Shown piece by piece: positions 31,586 to 40,696 of a stretch of 64,000 bases of DNA. The notes under the pieces are model-generated. The model was not told where the DNA came from. It did no database searches and saw only the letters and a list, made by a program, of their open reading frames with translations. The stretch is taken from NCBI RefSeq assembly GCF_022811645.1, contig NZ_CP094534.1, positions 2,790,001 through 2,854,000 on the forward strand, in the 5' to 3' direction. This stretch comes from Hymenobacter monticola (GTDB taxonomy: Bacteria > Bacteroidota > Bacteroidia > Cytophagales > Hymenobacteraceae). Made by a program: the position numbers and the translations under genes. Numbering within the stretch: the stretch's first letter is position 1; each line of letters starts with the position of its first letter.

Positions 31586-33640
31586 ATGCCCCACCGCTCC
31601 CTTCGCTGCTGGCCGCTGCTGTTGCTGCTGGCCGCCTGCACCCGCACGCCCCACCCCAGCGCCGGCCTCGCCAACAAATACCACGACGCCACCATCCGGC
31701 AAATCGGCACGGCGCAGGACGAGCGCAACACGCCCGCGCTGCTGCCTTTTCTAAGCAATGCCAACCCCAGCTACCGCCGCGAAGCCGCCCTGGCCTTCGC
31801 CTCGGTGCAGGCGCCGGCCGCCTTACCCGGCCTGCTGCCGCTGCTGCGCGATGCCGACCCCGAAGTGCGCCGCGCCGCGGCCTACGCCCTGGGGCAAATC
31901 GGCGACAGCACGGCCGTGGATACCCTACGGGTGCGCGTGCTGAAGGAAAACGACCCCGTGGTGCGGCGCTACGTGCACGAGGCGCTGGGTCGCACCGTCA
32001 CGCGGCGTAGCCTGCCCGAACTCTGGCGCGTCGAAACCCTGACCGATACCGCCCGGGCCGCCGCCCTGGCCTGGGGCCTGAGCCGAGCCGCCCTGCGCGG
32101 GCTGACTTCGCCGGAAAGCATCCGGCGCACGGTGGCCGTGCTGAACTCACCCAAGCTACCCATGCGCGGTCGGCTGGCGGCCGTGGTGGGGTTGTCGCGC
32201 ACGCGGGGACTCGATGCCGATTTGCAGCGGCTGGCCGGTGCCACGCTGATGCGGGTGGCGCAGAAAGACCGGTCGTATGCCGTGCGCGCGGCTTCGGCGG
32301 CCACGCTGGGCAAGCTGGCGACGCTTGGGGCGGCACCAACTGCTGGTGCCACTGCAGCAACTCCGGTGGCCTCCGCAACAGCGCCGGGCAACGGCAGCCC
32401 CGCAGCGGTGCTGGCCCGGCTGGCCACCAAAGATGCCGACTACCGGGTGCGACTGAGTGCCATACGGGCCCTGCCGTTTGGTGCCGAAACCTATGCAGTG
32501 AGCCGCAAAGCCGTGTTCACGGCGCTCAACCGCGACCAGCCGGCTGTGGCCCTCACGGCGGCCGAGTGGCTGCTGGCCCACGCGAAAGGGGAAAATGGCG
32601 CGGCGCTGGCTGCCTTGGCCGATGGCAACAAGCAGGCCTCGCCGCGGGTGCGGGCCGCTTTGCTGCAAGCGGCCGTGCGCCACGCCAGCCCGGCGGCCCG
32701 GCCCAGCCTGGTCGAAACGCTGCAAAAGCGGTTCAACGCGGCCGCTGATGCCTACGAAGGCTCCTTCCTGATTCAGGCCATGGGCGAAGACCCGACGGCG
32801 TTCGACTTCGTGCGGACGCAGGCATTTGCGCCCCAGCAAGTGCCGGTGGTGGCCGGGGCGGCCACAGCGGCCCTGCTGGCCATGCGCCGCAACCCTGATT
32901 TCCCGGCGGCCCGGCAGGCCGATTTTGCTGCGGCCATGCGCCAGGCACTGGCCGGCGGCGACGTGGCCCAACTCGGCACCGCCGCCGAAGCCTACGCCGA
33001 TGCCAAGCTCTTCCCCGAGCCCCAGCCGGCCGATGTGGCGGCCCTGCGCCAAGCCCAGGCCAAGCTGCGCCTGCCCCGCGAGATTGAAGCCTGGCAGGGC
33101 TTGCAGCAGGCCCTCGACAAACTGGAGAAGAAGGCTACACCCACGCCCTCGCCCGTGGCCACGGCCCAGCAGCACCCCATCGACTGGGCCGTGGTGCAGA
33201 GCGTGCCGCTGGGCCAGCAGGTGCGACTGCGCACCAGCAAGGGCATTATTCTGCTCGAATTGAAGCCAAATGAGGCGCCCGGTGCGGTGGCCAGCTTTGT
33301 GGCGCTGCTTAATGAGCATTTCTACGACAACCTGTTTTTCCACCGCGTGGTGCCCACTTTCGTGGCCCAGGGCGGCGACCCGCGCGGCGACGGCAACGGC
33401 AGCGCCCCCTACAACCTGCGTTCCGAGTTTGGCGACCTGCGCTACCAGGAAGGCAGCGTGGGCCTGGCCTCGGCCGGCAAGGACACCGAAAGCTGCCAGT
33501 TTTTCATCACCCACACGCCCACGCCGCACCTGGATGGGCGCTACCCCATCTTTGCCCAAGTGGTAGGCGGGATGGACGTGGTGCACAAGCTCGACATCGG
33601 CGACCGGATTTTGGGCGTGGAGTTGGTGAAGGGACTATAG
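31586..33640 (+). CDS. HEAT-repeat and cyclophilin lipoprotein
   Basis: A 684-residue lipoprotein (signal RCWPLLLLLAAC). Residues about 40-520 are HEAT repeats, for example NPSYRREAALAFASV, DPEVRRAAAYALGQI and NDPVVRRYVHEALGR. The C-terminal about 140 residues are a cyclophilin peptidyl-prolyl isomerase: FVALLNEHFYDNLFFHRVVPTFVAQGGDP, SVGLASAGKDTESCQFFITHTPTPHLDGRYPIFAQVV. The active Arg (FHRVVP), Phe/Gln (VAQGGDP) and the FFIT loop are present. It is probably a periplasmic folding factor with a large protein-binding arm. The fusion is seen in this phylum. Confidence 0.88.
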   Translation: MPHRSLRCWPLLLLLAACTRTPHPSAGLANKYHDATIRQIGTAQDERNTPALLPFLSNANPSYRREAALAFASVQAPAALPGLLPLLRDADPEVRRAAAYALGQIGDSTAVDTLRVRVLKENDPVVRRYVHEALGRTVTRRSLPELWRVETLTDTARAAALAWGLSRAALRGLTSPESIRRTVAVLNSPKLPMRGRLAAVVGLSRTRGLDADLQRLAGATLMRVAQKDRSYAVRAASAATLGKLATLGAAPTAGATAATPVASATAPGNGSPAAVLARLATKDADYRVRLSAIRALPFGAETYAVSRKAVFTALNRDQPAVALTAAEWLLAHAKGENGAALAALADGNKQASPRVRAALLQAAVRHASPAARPSLVETLQKRFNAAADAYEGSFLIQAMGEDPTAFDFVRTQAFAPQQVPVVAGAATAALLAMRRNPDFPAARQADFAAAMRQALAGGDVAQLGTAAEAYADAKLFPEPQPADVAALRQAQAKLRLPREIEAWQGLQQALDKLEKKATPTPSPVATAQQHPIDWAVVQSVPLGQQVRLRTSKGIILLELKPNEAPGAVASFVALLNEHFYDNLFFHRVVPTFVAQGGDPRGDGNGSAPYNLRSEFGDLRYQEGSVGLASAGKDTESCQFFITHTPTPHLDGRYPIFAQVVGGMDVVHKLDIGDRILGVELVKGL

Positions 33641-33732
33641 ATTTACGGCGCGTGATGCCGAGCGCAGCCGATGCGTGACCGTTTCACTCTCGCCACCCAA
33701 TACTTTCTACTCAGTTCTGACTTCTCCCATCC

Positions 33733-34548
33733 ATGAATCAAGTTGCTACCTACGCCCAACAACTCCAAACCCTCGTTATTCTCTACTTGCCGCGCGTGCT
33801 CATGGCCGTGGTGGCGCTGGTGGTGGGTTGGTGGCTCATTGGCTGGGCCAGCCGGCTGATTGCGGCGGCCACCGCCCGGCTGGACGTGTCTTTGGCGTCG
33901 TTTCTGACCAGCCTGGTCAACATCGTGCTCAAAGTGCTGCTGCTCATCACAGTCGCGGGCATGGTGGGATTCGAGACGACGTCGTTCGTGGCCATTCTGG
34001 GAGCAGCGGGCCTAGCGGTGGGGCTGGCCTTGCAGGGCACGCTGGCCAACTTCGCGGGCGGGGTGCTGATTCTGATTTTTAAGCCCTACGTGGTGGGCGA
34101 CACCATTGAATCGCAGGGCAAGTCGGGCGAGGTGAAGGAAATCCAGATTTTCAACACCATCCTCGTGACGGCGCAGGGCGACACCATCATCCTGCCCAAC
34201 GGCGCCACCTCCAACAACGTCATCATCAACAAAACGGCCCAGAACAAGGCCCTGGTGGAAATTGTGGCCGAAGTCGACAACAACACCAAGCTCGATGAGC
34301 TGCGCGCCTGGGCCGTGCCCCTCATGCAGGCCGATGAGCAGGTGCTTGATATGCCCGCGCCGCAGGTGGTGGTGACCGGCCTCAAGCCCGGCGGCATGAC
34401 GGTGGCCTTCCGCGCCTACACCGCGGCCGGCCAGAACGGCGGCGCTCAGAGCCGCCTCATCGAGCAGCTGCAGCAGGGGCTGTCCCGGCAGGGCGTGGGC
34501 AGCCCGGTGCCGGTGCAACACAGCTACGTGCGCAATCTGCCGAATTGA
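33733..34548 (+). CDS. MscS-type mechanosensitive channel
   Basis: A 271-residue small-conductance channel. Three membrane helices cover residues about 15-100: VLMAVVALVVGWWLIGW, SLVNIVLKVLLLITVAGMVG, then the pore helix FVAILGAAGLAVGLALQGTLANFAGGVLIL. The beta domain has FKPYVVGDTIESQGKSGEVKEI and the upper domain VIINKTAQNKALVEIV. It opens on hypo-osmotic stress in the inner membrane. Length matches the E. coli protein. Confidence 0.95.
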   Translation: MNQVATYAQQLQTLVILYLPRVLMAVVALVVGWWLIGWASRLIAAATARLDVSLASFLTSLVNIVLKVLLLITVAGMVGFETTSFVAILGAAGLAVGLALQGTLANFAGGVLILIFKPYVVGDTIESQGKSGEVKEIQIFNTILVTAQGDTIILPNGATSNNVIINKTAQNKALVEIVAEVDNNTKLDELRAWAVPLMQADEQVLDMPAPQVVVTGLKPGGMTVAFRAYTAAGQNGGAQSRLIEQLQQGLSRQGVGSPVPVQHSYVRNLPN

Positions 34549-34756
34549 GGGCGGGCTCAGGGCCGGGAAACGTGCTTTGCGACGCGGAACCGGCACCTGC
34601 CTTGAGGCAGCGGATAGAGGGGCAAATCCGCTGCCGCGCTTTGCGCGTATTCCGCTATGTGCGCGTAACCGTTAGGGTTGCGCATCGGGGCCCGATTTGA
34701 GTTGCACGAAGCAGGGCCGCCCCTGTTTTGAGCAGTACCTAGCATCTATCATCGCC

Positions 34757-37700
34757 ATGACCCCAGCAGAGCTAGAACACGCGCTGGCCGAACAGCAAGC
34801 GGAAAACGCAATCCTGCGTTCGGCCCTGGCCGGGACCGGCATCTCGCCGGGCCTGCCGGCCCCGGCCCTGCCCCGCCAGCAAGAGTTGCTGCAGCTGATG
34901 CAGGAGATGTATACGGCCGTGGTGCTGACCGACACCGAAGGCCGAGTGGCGTGGGTGAACAAAGGCTTTACCACCCTGTGCGGCCTGGAGCCGCACCAGG
35001 TGCTGGGGCGGCGGCCAGCCACGCTGCTCCGCCCGAATCTGGACGACGAAAAGACGCTCGCATACATCAGGGAAAGCCTGGCGGCGCAGCTACCGTTTCA
35101 TTATGAAGTGCGCAACCCCGGGCCTGCTGCCACCGGCTGGATTCGGGTGAAGGTGCAGCCCCTGCGCAACGAGCGGGGCGAGGTGGTGATGGCCGGGCTG
35201 CTGGAGGATATTTCGGAATGGAAAGAAATCCAGTCGAACCTGGCCGACAGCGAAAACCGGTTCCGGGCGCTGGCCGAAAACGTGCCCGGCGTGCTCTACG
35301 AGTGGCGCAAGAACCTCGACGGCAGCTTTCAGTTCATCTACGTCAGCCCCAAGCTGCGGGAGATATTTGGGATGCGGCGTGAGGAACTCGAGCGCATTCC
35401 GGAGTTCATTCACCCCGACGACCGGGCCGGGTTTATGCAGTCGATGGCCGAGGCCACCGGGGCTCGCAAGCCGTGGGCGTTTGAGGGGCGGGTAGTGGTG
35501 CCGGGCCAGCCCCTGCGCTACCTGCAGGCCAATTCAATGGTGACCGGCGTCGATGCCGCGGGTGTTATCTACAGTGGCATCCTGCAGGACGTTACTGCCT
35601 TGAAGCAGGCCCAAACCGCCCTGCGCGAAAGCAACCTGCGCTGGCACCTGGCCGTGGAAGGCTTTGGCGATGGCACCTGGGAGCGGGACCTGCGCACCAA
35701 TGTCTCGTTTTATTCGGCCGACTACCGGGCCATGCTCGGGGGCTACACCGAGGAAGAGTTTCCCAGCGACCATAGCAGCTGGCTCGCCCACATCCACCCC
35801 GACGACCTGGAGCACACCATGCGCACCGCCTCGGCGTGCATGCGGGGCGAAACAAGGCTGATGACCGCCGAATTTCGGATGCGCTGCAAGGACGGCAGCT
35901 ATAAATGGGTGCTGAGCCGCGCGCTCGTCACCAAGCGCGGGCCCGACGGCGAGCCCCTGATTCTTACAGGCACGCACACCGATATTTCGGAGCTGAAAAA
36001 GGCCCAGGCGGCGCTGGATGCATCCAACCACCGCCTGTCGGCCGTGCTGTCGAACTTCCACGAGGGCGTGGTGCTGGAAGACGAAAACCGGCGGATTGTG
36101 CTCACCAACCAGGCATTTGGGCGCCTGTTGGGCGTGCCTACACCTCCGGCCGAACTGGCGGGGCGCGAGGGCATCGCGCTGGCCGAGGGGGCGCGCGACT
36201 TGATGCGCCACCCCAACCAGTACGTGGCACGCATCACGGCCCTGCTGCGCCGCCGCCGCCCCGTGGTGGGCGACGTGCTGACCCTGCGCGACGGCCGCAT
36301 TTTGCAGCGCGACTTTGCCCCGATTTACGACCAGCACCACTACATCGGCCACTTGTGGAAATACGAGGACATCACGGCCCGCACCCGCGCCGAGGAAGAC
36401 CTCAAGCGCCGCGAGGAAAAATACCGCGGCATCATCGAAAACATGTCGCTGGGCTTGGTAGAGGCCGATTTGGACGACCACCTGCTCTACGCCAACCAGA
36501 GCTTCTGCGACATGACCGGCTTCTGCACCGACGAGCTGCAGGGGCACAAGCTCTCGCCGCTGCTGCTCACGGGCGACGATTTGGAACTGGTGGAAAGCAA
36601 GCTGCAGTCGCGCCAGCAGGGTATTTCCGACTCATACGAAATAGCTGTGACCACCAAAGGCGGCGAGGTGAAGTGGCTGCTGGTGAGCGGGGCCCCGCTC
36701 TACGACGACGACCAGCAACTGGTGGGCTCCATTGGCATCTACCTCGACGTGACGCCCCAGAAACACCTCGAAACCAGCCTGCGCGAGGCCAAGGCCCTGG
36801 CCGAAATCAGCACCCGCGCCAAGCAGGACTTCCTGGCCAACATGAGCCACGAAATCCGCACGCCCATGAACGCCATCCTGGGCATGAGCCAGTTGCTGGC
36901 CAAAACCGAGCTCAGCTCGCCGCAGGCCAGCTACCTGCACGCCATTACGGCCTCAGCTGAAAACCTGCTGGTCATCATCAACGACATTCTGGACCTCTCC
37001 AAAATTGAATCGGGCCGGCTGGCCGTTGAGAAAATCGGCTTTAGTGTGTGCGGGGTGTGCGAGCAGGTAGAAAAAACCCTGCGCTACAAAGCCGCGGAAA
37101 AAGGCCTCGATTTTGTGACACAGTGCGACCCGGCTATGCCCGCCGTGCTACTCGGCGACCCCTACCGCATCACGCAAGTACTGCTCAACTTGGCCGGCAA
37201 CTCCGTAAAATTTACCGAGCGGGGCACCGTGCATACCTCCTGCGCACTGCGGGGCCTCACGCCCGGGGGCGAGGCCATCGTGGAATTCACGGTGGAAGAC
37301 ACCGGCATCGGCATCGACGCCGAGTACCTGGCGCGGGTATTCGACGAGTTCAGCCAGGAAGATTCGTCGGTGACGCGCAAATTCGGCGGCACCGGCCTGG
37401 GGCTGGGCATCAGCAAGAAACTGGTGGAACTGCTGGGCGGCGAGCTGCACATCGAAAGCGAGAAGCACCACGGCACCACCAGCCGTTTCGTGTTGCACCT
37501 GCCCGTGGGCACCGGGCACGACGTGCCCCGGAAGGAAGGCATCGACGTGACTGGTTTGCAGCATGCCCTGCGCGGCAAACGCGTGCTGCTGGTCGAAGAC
37601 AACGTGTTCAACCGCATGCTGGCCTCTGTTTTTCTCAGCAATGCCGAGCTGGAAGTGGTGGAAGCCAACAATGGCGAAGCCGCCGTGGAATTGGTCCGCT

Positions 37701-37993
37701 CCCAGCCTTTCGACCTGATACTAATGGATGTGCAGATGCCCATCATGAACGGCTACGAGGCCACCCTGCTCATCCGGCAGGCGCTGGGACCGGCGGTGCC
37801 CATCATTGCCCTCACGGCCAACGCCATCCAGGGCGAGCGCGAAAAATGCCTCGCCGCGGGCATGAACGATTACATCACCAAACCCTTCCAGGAAGCGTCG
37901 CTGGTGAAAATGGTGTGCGACTGGATGCTGGGCCCGCTGAAGCCGCAGGCGGCGGCGGGGGAGGAGAAGCGAATAACACTAGAGGAAAAATAA
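34757..37993 (+). CDS. Multi-PAS hybrid sensor histidine kinase
   Basis: A 1078-residue soluble kinase from ATG 34757 (MTPAELEHALAEQQAEN). About five PAS domains cover residues 30-660, for example MYTAVVLTDTEGRVAWVN, PGVLYEWRKNLDGSFQFIYV, WHLAVEGFGDGTWERDL and SLGLVEADLDDHLLYAN. HisKA has FLANMSHEIRTPMNAI with His near 698. HATPase has NSVKFT, DTGIGI and GTGLGLGI. The C-terminal receiver has VLLVEDN and MDVQMP with Asp near 991, ending in the KP loop TKPF. No membrane segment is seen, so it senses an internal signal such as redox, light or a ligand. No output regulator is encoded beside it. Confidence 0.93.
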   Translation: MTPAELEHALAEQQAENAILRSALAGTGISPGLPAPALPRQQELLQLMQEMYTAVVLTDTEGRVAWVNKGFTTLCGLEPHQVLGRRPATLLRPNLDDEKTLAYIRESLAAQLPFHYEVRNPGPAATGWIRVKVQPLRNERGEVVMAGLLEDISEWKEIQSNLADSENRFRALAENVPGVLYEWRKNLDGSFQFIYVSPKLREIFGMRREELERIPEFIHPDDRAGFMQSMAEATGARKPWAFEGRVVVPGQPLRYLQANSMVTGVDAAGVIYSGILQDVTALKQAQTALRESNLRWHLAVEGFGDGTWERDLRTNVSFYSADYRAMLGGYTEEEFPSDHSSWLAHIHPDDLEHTMRTASACMRGETRLMTAEFRMRCKDGSYKWVLSRALVTKRGPDGEPLILTGTHTDISELKKAQAALDASNHRLSAVLSNFHEGVVLEDENRRIVLTNQAFGRLLGVPTPPAELAGREGIALAEGARDLMRHPNQYVARITALLRRRRPVVGDVLTLRDGRILQRDFAPIYDQHHYIGHLWKYEDITARTRAEEDLKRREEKYRGIIENMSLGLVEADLDDHLLYANQSFCDMTGFCTDELQGHKLSPLLLTGDDLELVESKLQSRQQGISDSYEIAVTTKGGEVKWLLVSGAPLYDDDQQLVGSIGIYLDVTPQKHLETSLREAKALAEISTRAKQDFLANMSHEIRTPMNAILGMSQLLAKTELSSPQASYLHAITASAENLLVIINDILDLSKIESGRLAVEKIGFSVCGVCEQVEKTLRYKAAEKGLDFVTQCDPAMPAVLLGDPYRITQVLLNLAGNSVKFTERGTVHTSCALRGLTPGGEAIVEFTVEDTGIGIDAEYLARVFDEFSQEDSSVTRKFGGTGLGLGISKKLVELLGGELHIESEKHHGTTSRFVLHLPVGTGHDVPRKEGIDVTGLQHALRGKRVLLVEDNVFNRMLASVFLSNAELEVVEANNGEAAVELVRSQPFDLILMDVQMPIMNGYEATLLIRQALGPAVPIIALTANAIQGEREKCLAAGMNDYITKPFQEASLVKMVCDWMLGPLKPQAAAGEEKRITLEEK

Positions 37994-38000
37994 ACAACAA

Positions 38001-38095
38001 CGCCTGTCATCCTGAGCGCAACGAAGGACCTTATCACGCTTGAACGAGTTGTTCTGGCTTGATAAGGTCCTTCGCTGCGCTCAGGATGACAGGCG
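38001..38095. repeat. Palindromic element, family A copy 2
   Basis: 38001-38040 and 38056-38095 are complements with about three mismatches in 40. They share the core GTCATCCTGAGCGCA with the copies at 26151 and 59911, but the loop is only 15 bases. Confidence 0.93.
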
Positions 38096-38122
38096 ATTTG
38101 CAGGCCCCTAAACGAGAGCGCC

Positions 38123-38464
38123 TTACTTGTCCTCCCGCCCGTGCACCTGCGCCGGGGGCGAAGTGGCTTCCACAGCCGTAAAGGCTTCGAGGATTTTATA
38201 GGTATGCTCGGCGTCTTTGGGCACCACCCAGGAGTTGCCGGGCTCGAGCAGCACCATTTGGCCGGCCAGGTGGAACTCGGCGCGGCCGCTGAGCACGTAG
38301 CCCACGGTTTCGTAGGGGCGGGTGGCGGGGGCTTTAGCCTCGCCGGGCTGCTCGTTTTCCCACATGCGCATGGCCACGGACTTGCCCGAGGCGAGGTGTT
38401 TTTCGCCGTCGGCGCCTTTGGGCGAGTGCTGCGAATCGACTTTGATGATGGTGGTATCGGCCAT
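38123..38464 (-). CDS. Small cupin domain protein
   Basis: A 113-residue single cupin. [41 protein letters not shown] shows both cupin motifs, though the first lacks the usual HxH pair. [12 protein letters not shown] precedes. It could bind a metal or act as a small-molecule sensor or isomerase; the role is unknown. It lies divergent to cysE with the two starts about 170 bases apart. Confidence 0.8.
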   Translation of the reverse strand: MADTTIIKVDSQHSPKGADGEKHLASGKSVAMRMWENEQPGEAKAPATRPYETVGYVLSGRAEFHLAGQMVLLEPGNSWVVPKDAEHTYKILEAFTAVEATSPPAQVHGREDK

Positions 38465-38632
38465 GAGATGGTTGGATTAAGAAAGGGGAGAAGTATCTTT
38501 TGGCCGGAAGCCGTGCGGCCGCCGGCCTTTTTCCTAACGGCCAACTTAGCTCCGCCGTTGCTGCAGCGTCCGAAAACCTTCGCCGGCCGGTCTGGTTGGT
38601 TTCCTCTGTTCGTCACCTCTTTTTCTGTTCCT

Positions 38633-39466
38633 GTGCTTCCCGAATCTTTTGCTGCCGAGCTGGCCCAGGCCCACGCCTCCGTGCCCGACGCCCTGCCCGG
38701 CGCCGCCTTCTGCGACCTGGCCGACGGCCTGCTGGCGCTGTTGTTCCCTTACCGGGCCGAGCGGCCCCTGCCCAACGTGGACGTAGTGGCCGCCGAGCTC
38801 TACCACTTCCGCTCCGAGCTGGCCGCGCTGCTGGCCAAGGTGCCCCAGCTGCCGGCCCCCGCCGCCGAGCTGGCCAACGAGTTCGCGGCCCAGCTGCCGG
38901 CGTTGCGGGCCGCTTTGCTGCGCGACGCCACCGCCATTCTGGCCAGCGACCCCGCCGCCCTGGGCCTGGCCGAAATCATCGGCTCTTATCCCGGCTTCTA
39001 CGCCACGGCCCTCTACCGCATTGCCCACGCCTTGTATGAGCGCGGCCTGCCCCGCCTGCCGCGCCTGCTGAGCGAGCACGCCCACCAGCGCACGGGCATC
39101 GACATTCACCCCGGCGCGCAAATCGGCCCGGCCTTCTGCATCGACCACGGCACGGGCCTCGTCATCGGCGAAACGGCCATCATCGGCGCCAACGTGCAGA
39201 TTTACCAGGGCGTGACGTTGGGCGCCATGAGCGTGACCAAGGGCCTGCAGGGGCAGAAGCGCCACCCCACCATCGAAGACCATGTGGTGATTTACGCCGG
39301 GGCTACCATTCTGGGCGGCAGCACGGTGGTGGGCGCGCACAGCGTCATTGGCGGCAACGTGTGGCTGACCGAGAGCGTACCCTCGCACTCGCGCGTGTAC
39401 CACCGCGCCCACATCAACATTTCCCGCTCCGTGGACCCCGCCGCGGAGCTGGTGTTTTCTATTTAA
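38633..39466 (+). CDS. cysE: Serine O-acetyltransferase
   Basis: About 277 residues. The N-terminal helical domain ([15 protein letters not shown]..., [21 protein letters not shown]) is followed by a left-handed beta-helix: [43 protein letters not shown], with [19 protein letters not shown] at the end. The catalytic His-Asp is in IDHGTG. No ATG lies near the family start, so GTG at 38633 ([10 protein letters not shown]) is proposed. It makes O-acetylserine for the cysK gene immediately downstream. Confidence 0.9.
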   Translation: MLPESFAAELAQAHASVPDALPGAAFCDLADGLLALLFPYRAERPLPNVDVVAAELYHFRSELAALLAKVPQLPAPAAELANEFAAQLPALRAALLRDATAILASDPAALGLAEIIGSYPGFYATALYRIAHALYERGLPRLPRLLSEHAHQRTGIDIHPGAQIGPAFCIDHGTGLVIGETAIIGANVQIYQGVTLGAMSVTKGLQGQKRHPTIEDHVVIYAGATILGGSTVVGAHSVIGGNVWLTESVPSHSRVYHRAHINISRSVDPAAELVFSI

Positions 39467-39478
39467 TAAGAAGAACGG

Positions 39479-39511
39479 AACGCCATGCAGCGCACAGTGA
39501 AGCATGACGTT
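39479..39511. repeat. Collapsed palindrome related to family B
   Basis: AACGCCATGC and GCATGACGTT flank 13 bases between cysE and cysK. The internal GCAG...GTGAAGCATGACG resembles family B (28521-28608), as if the inner part had been lost. Confidence 0.5.
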
Positions 39512-39550
39512 CCCATAACTCGCCATTTCACCAACTCACTATTTCACCGA

Positions 39551-40471
39551 ATGAAAGCCAATACCATTCTCGATACCATTGGCAACACGCCGCTGGTGCG
39601 CCTCAACCGCCTGTTTGCCAACCGCCCCGATGTAGAGGTGTGGGTGAAGCTGGAACGCGCCAACCCCGGCGGTTCCATCAAAGACCGCATTGCCCTGAGC
39701 ATGATTGAGCAAGCCGAGCGCGACGGCCTGCTCACCAAAGACAGCTTGATTGTGGAGCCCACCTCCGGCAACACCGGCGTGGGCCTGGCCCTGGTGGCCG
39801 CCGTGAAAGGCTACAAGCTGACGCTGGTGATGCCCGAGAGCATGAGTATCGAACGCCGCCGCCTCATGGCGGCCTACGGCGCCAACCTGGAGCTCACGCC
39901 GCGCGAAAAAGGCATGAAGGGCGCCATTGAGAAAGCCCAGGAGATTGTGAAAAACACGCCTGGTGCCTGGCTGCCCATGCAGTTCTCCAACCCCGCCAAC
40001 CCGAAAATCCACGCCGAAACCACGGCCCAGGAAATTCTGCGCGACGCGCCTGAGGGCTTCGACTTTCACATCACTGGCGTGGGCACCGGCGGCCACATCA
40101 CGGCCGTGACGGAGGTGCTCAAGCCCCACTTCCCCAGCATGAAAACCTTCGCCGTAGAGCCCGAGGCCTCGCCCGTCATCAGCGGCGGGGCGCCGGGGCC
40201 GCACCCCATTCAGGGCATCGGGGCCGGCTTTATTCCCGACAACCTGCACGTGAACGTGCTGGACGGCGCCATTCAGGTAGGCCAGCAGGAGGCGTATGAA
40301 ATGACGCGCCGCGCCGCCCGCGAGGAAGGCCTGTTCGTGGGCGTGTCGTCGGGGGCTTCGCTGGCGGCCATTGCCAAAAAGCTGCCCGACATGCCGCAGG
40401 GCAGCCGCGTGCTTACCTTCTGCTACGATACCGGCGAGCGGTACCTGTCGGTGGAAGGCTTGTTTGTGTAG
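39551..40471 (+). CDS. cysK: Cysteine synthase A
   Basis: A 306-residue PLP enzyme. The lysine is in [13 protein letters not shown] near residue 45. The substrate loop is [11 protein letters not shown], the phosphate loop is GTGGHITAV, and SSGASLAA is near the end. It converts O-acetylserine and sulfide to cysteine. ATG 39551 ([19 protein letters not shown]) fits the family start; an upstream ATG in the repeat was rejected. It forms an operon-like pair with cysE. Confidence 0.95.
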   Translation: MKANTILDTIGNTPLVRLNRLFANRPDVEVWVKLERANPGGSIKDRIALSMIEQAERDGLLTKDSLIVEPTSGNTGVGLALVAAVKGYKLTLVMPESMSIERRRLMAAYGANLELTPREKGMKGAIEKAQEIVKNTPGAWLPMQFSNPANPKIHAETTAQEILRDAPEGFDFHITGVGTGGHITAVTEVLKPHFPSMKTFAVEPEASPVISGGAPGPHPIQGIGAGFIPDNLHVNVLDGAIQVGQQEAYEMTRRAAREEGLFVGVSSGASLAAIAKKLPDMPQGSRVLTFCYDTGERYLSVEGLFV

Positions 40472-40500
40472 CAAAGTGTTATCGTTGTAGAAAGAACGAG

Positions 40501-40529
40501 AGGCCGCCCCTAATGGAGCGGCCTTTTTT
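40501..40529 (+). terminator. Intrinsic terminator of cysK
   Basis: AGGCCGC, ten-base loop, GCGGCCTTTTTT. Confidence 0.9.
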
Positions 40530-40623
40530 CGTGTGGGTTCAAAAAAACGCAGCAGCCCTGGGAGGGGGGGAGCAGAAATTAGCTGCTGGCTCAGCTGCAC
40601 GCAAGTTTTTCTGCGCGTGCTAC

Positions 40624-40654
40624 TTGCCTGCCTGGCTTGCCTGCCTGACCTTTG
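40624..40654 (+). promoter_or_regulatory. Promoter of the T9SS protein gene
   Basis: TTG at 40624-40626, a 20-base spacer, and GACCTTTG at 40647-40654 (seven of eight matches to TAnnTTTG). This gives a leader of about 40 nt. The spacer is a (TGCC)n-like run. Confidence 0.5.
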
Positions 40655-40696
40655 GTCTTAACCTCTTCTAACACCAACCCTTTTTACCAACACCCG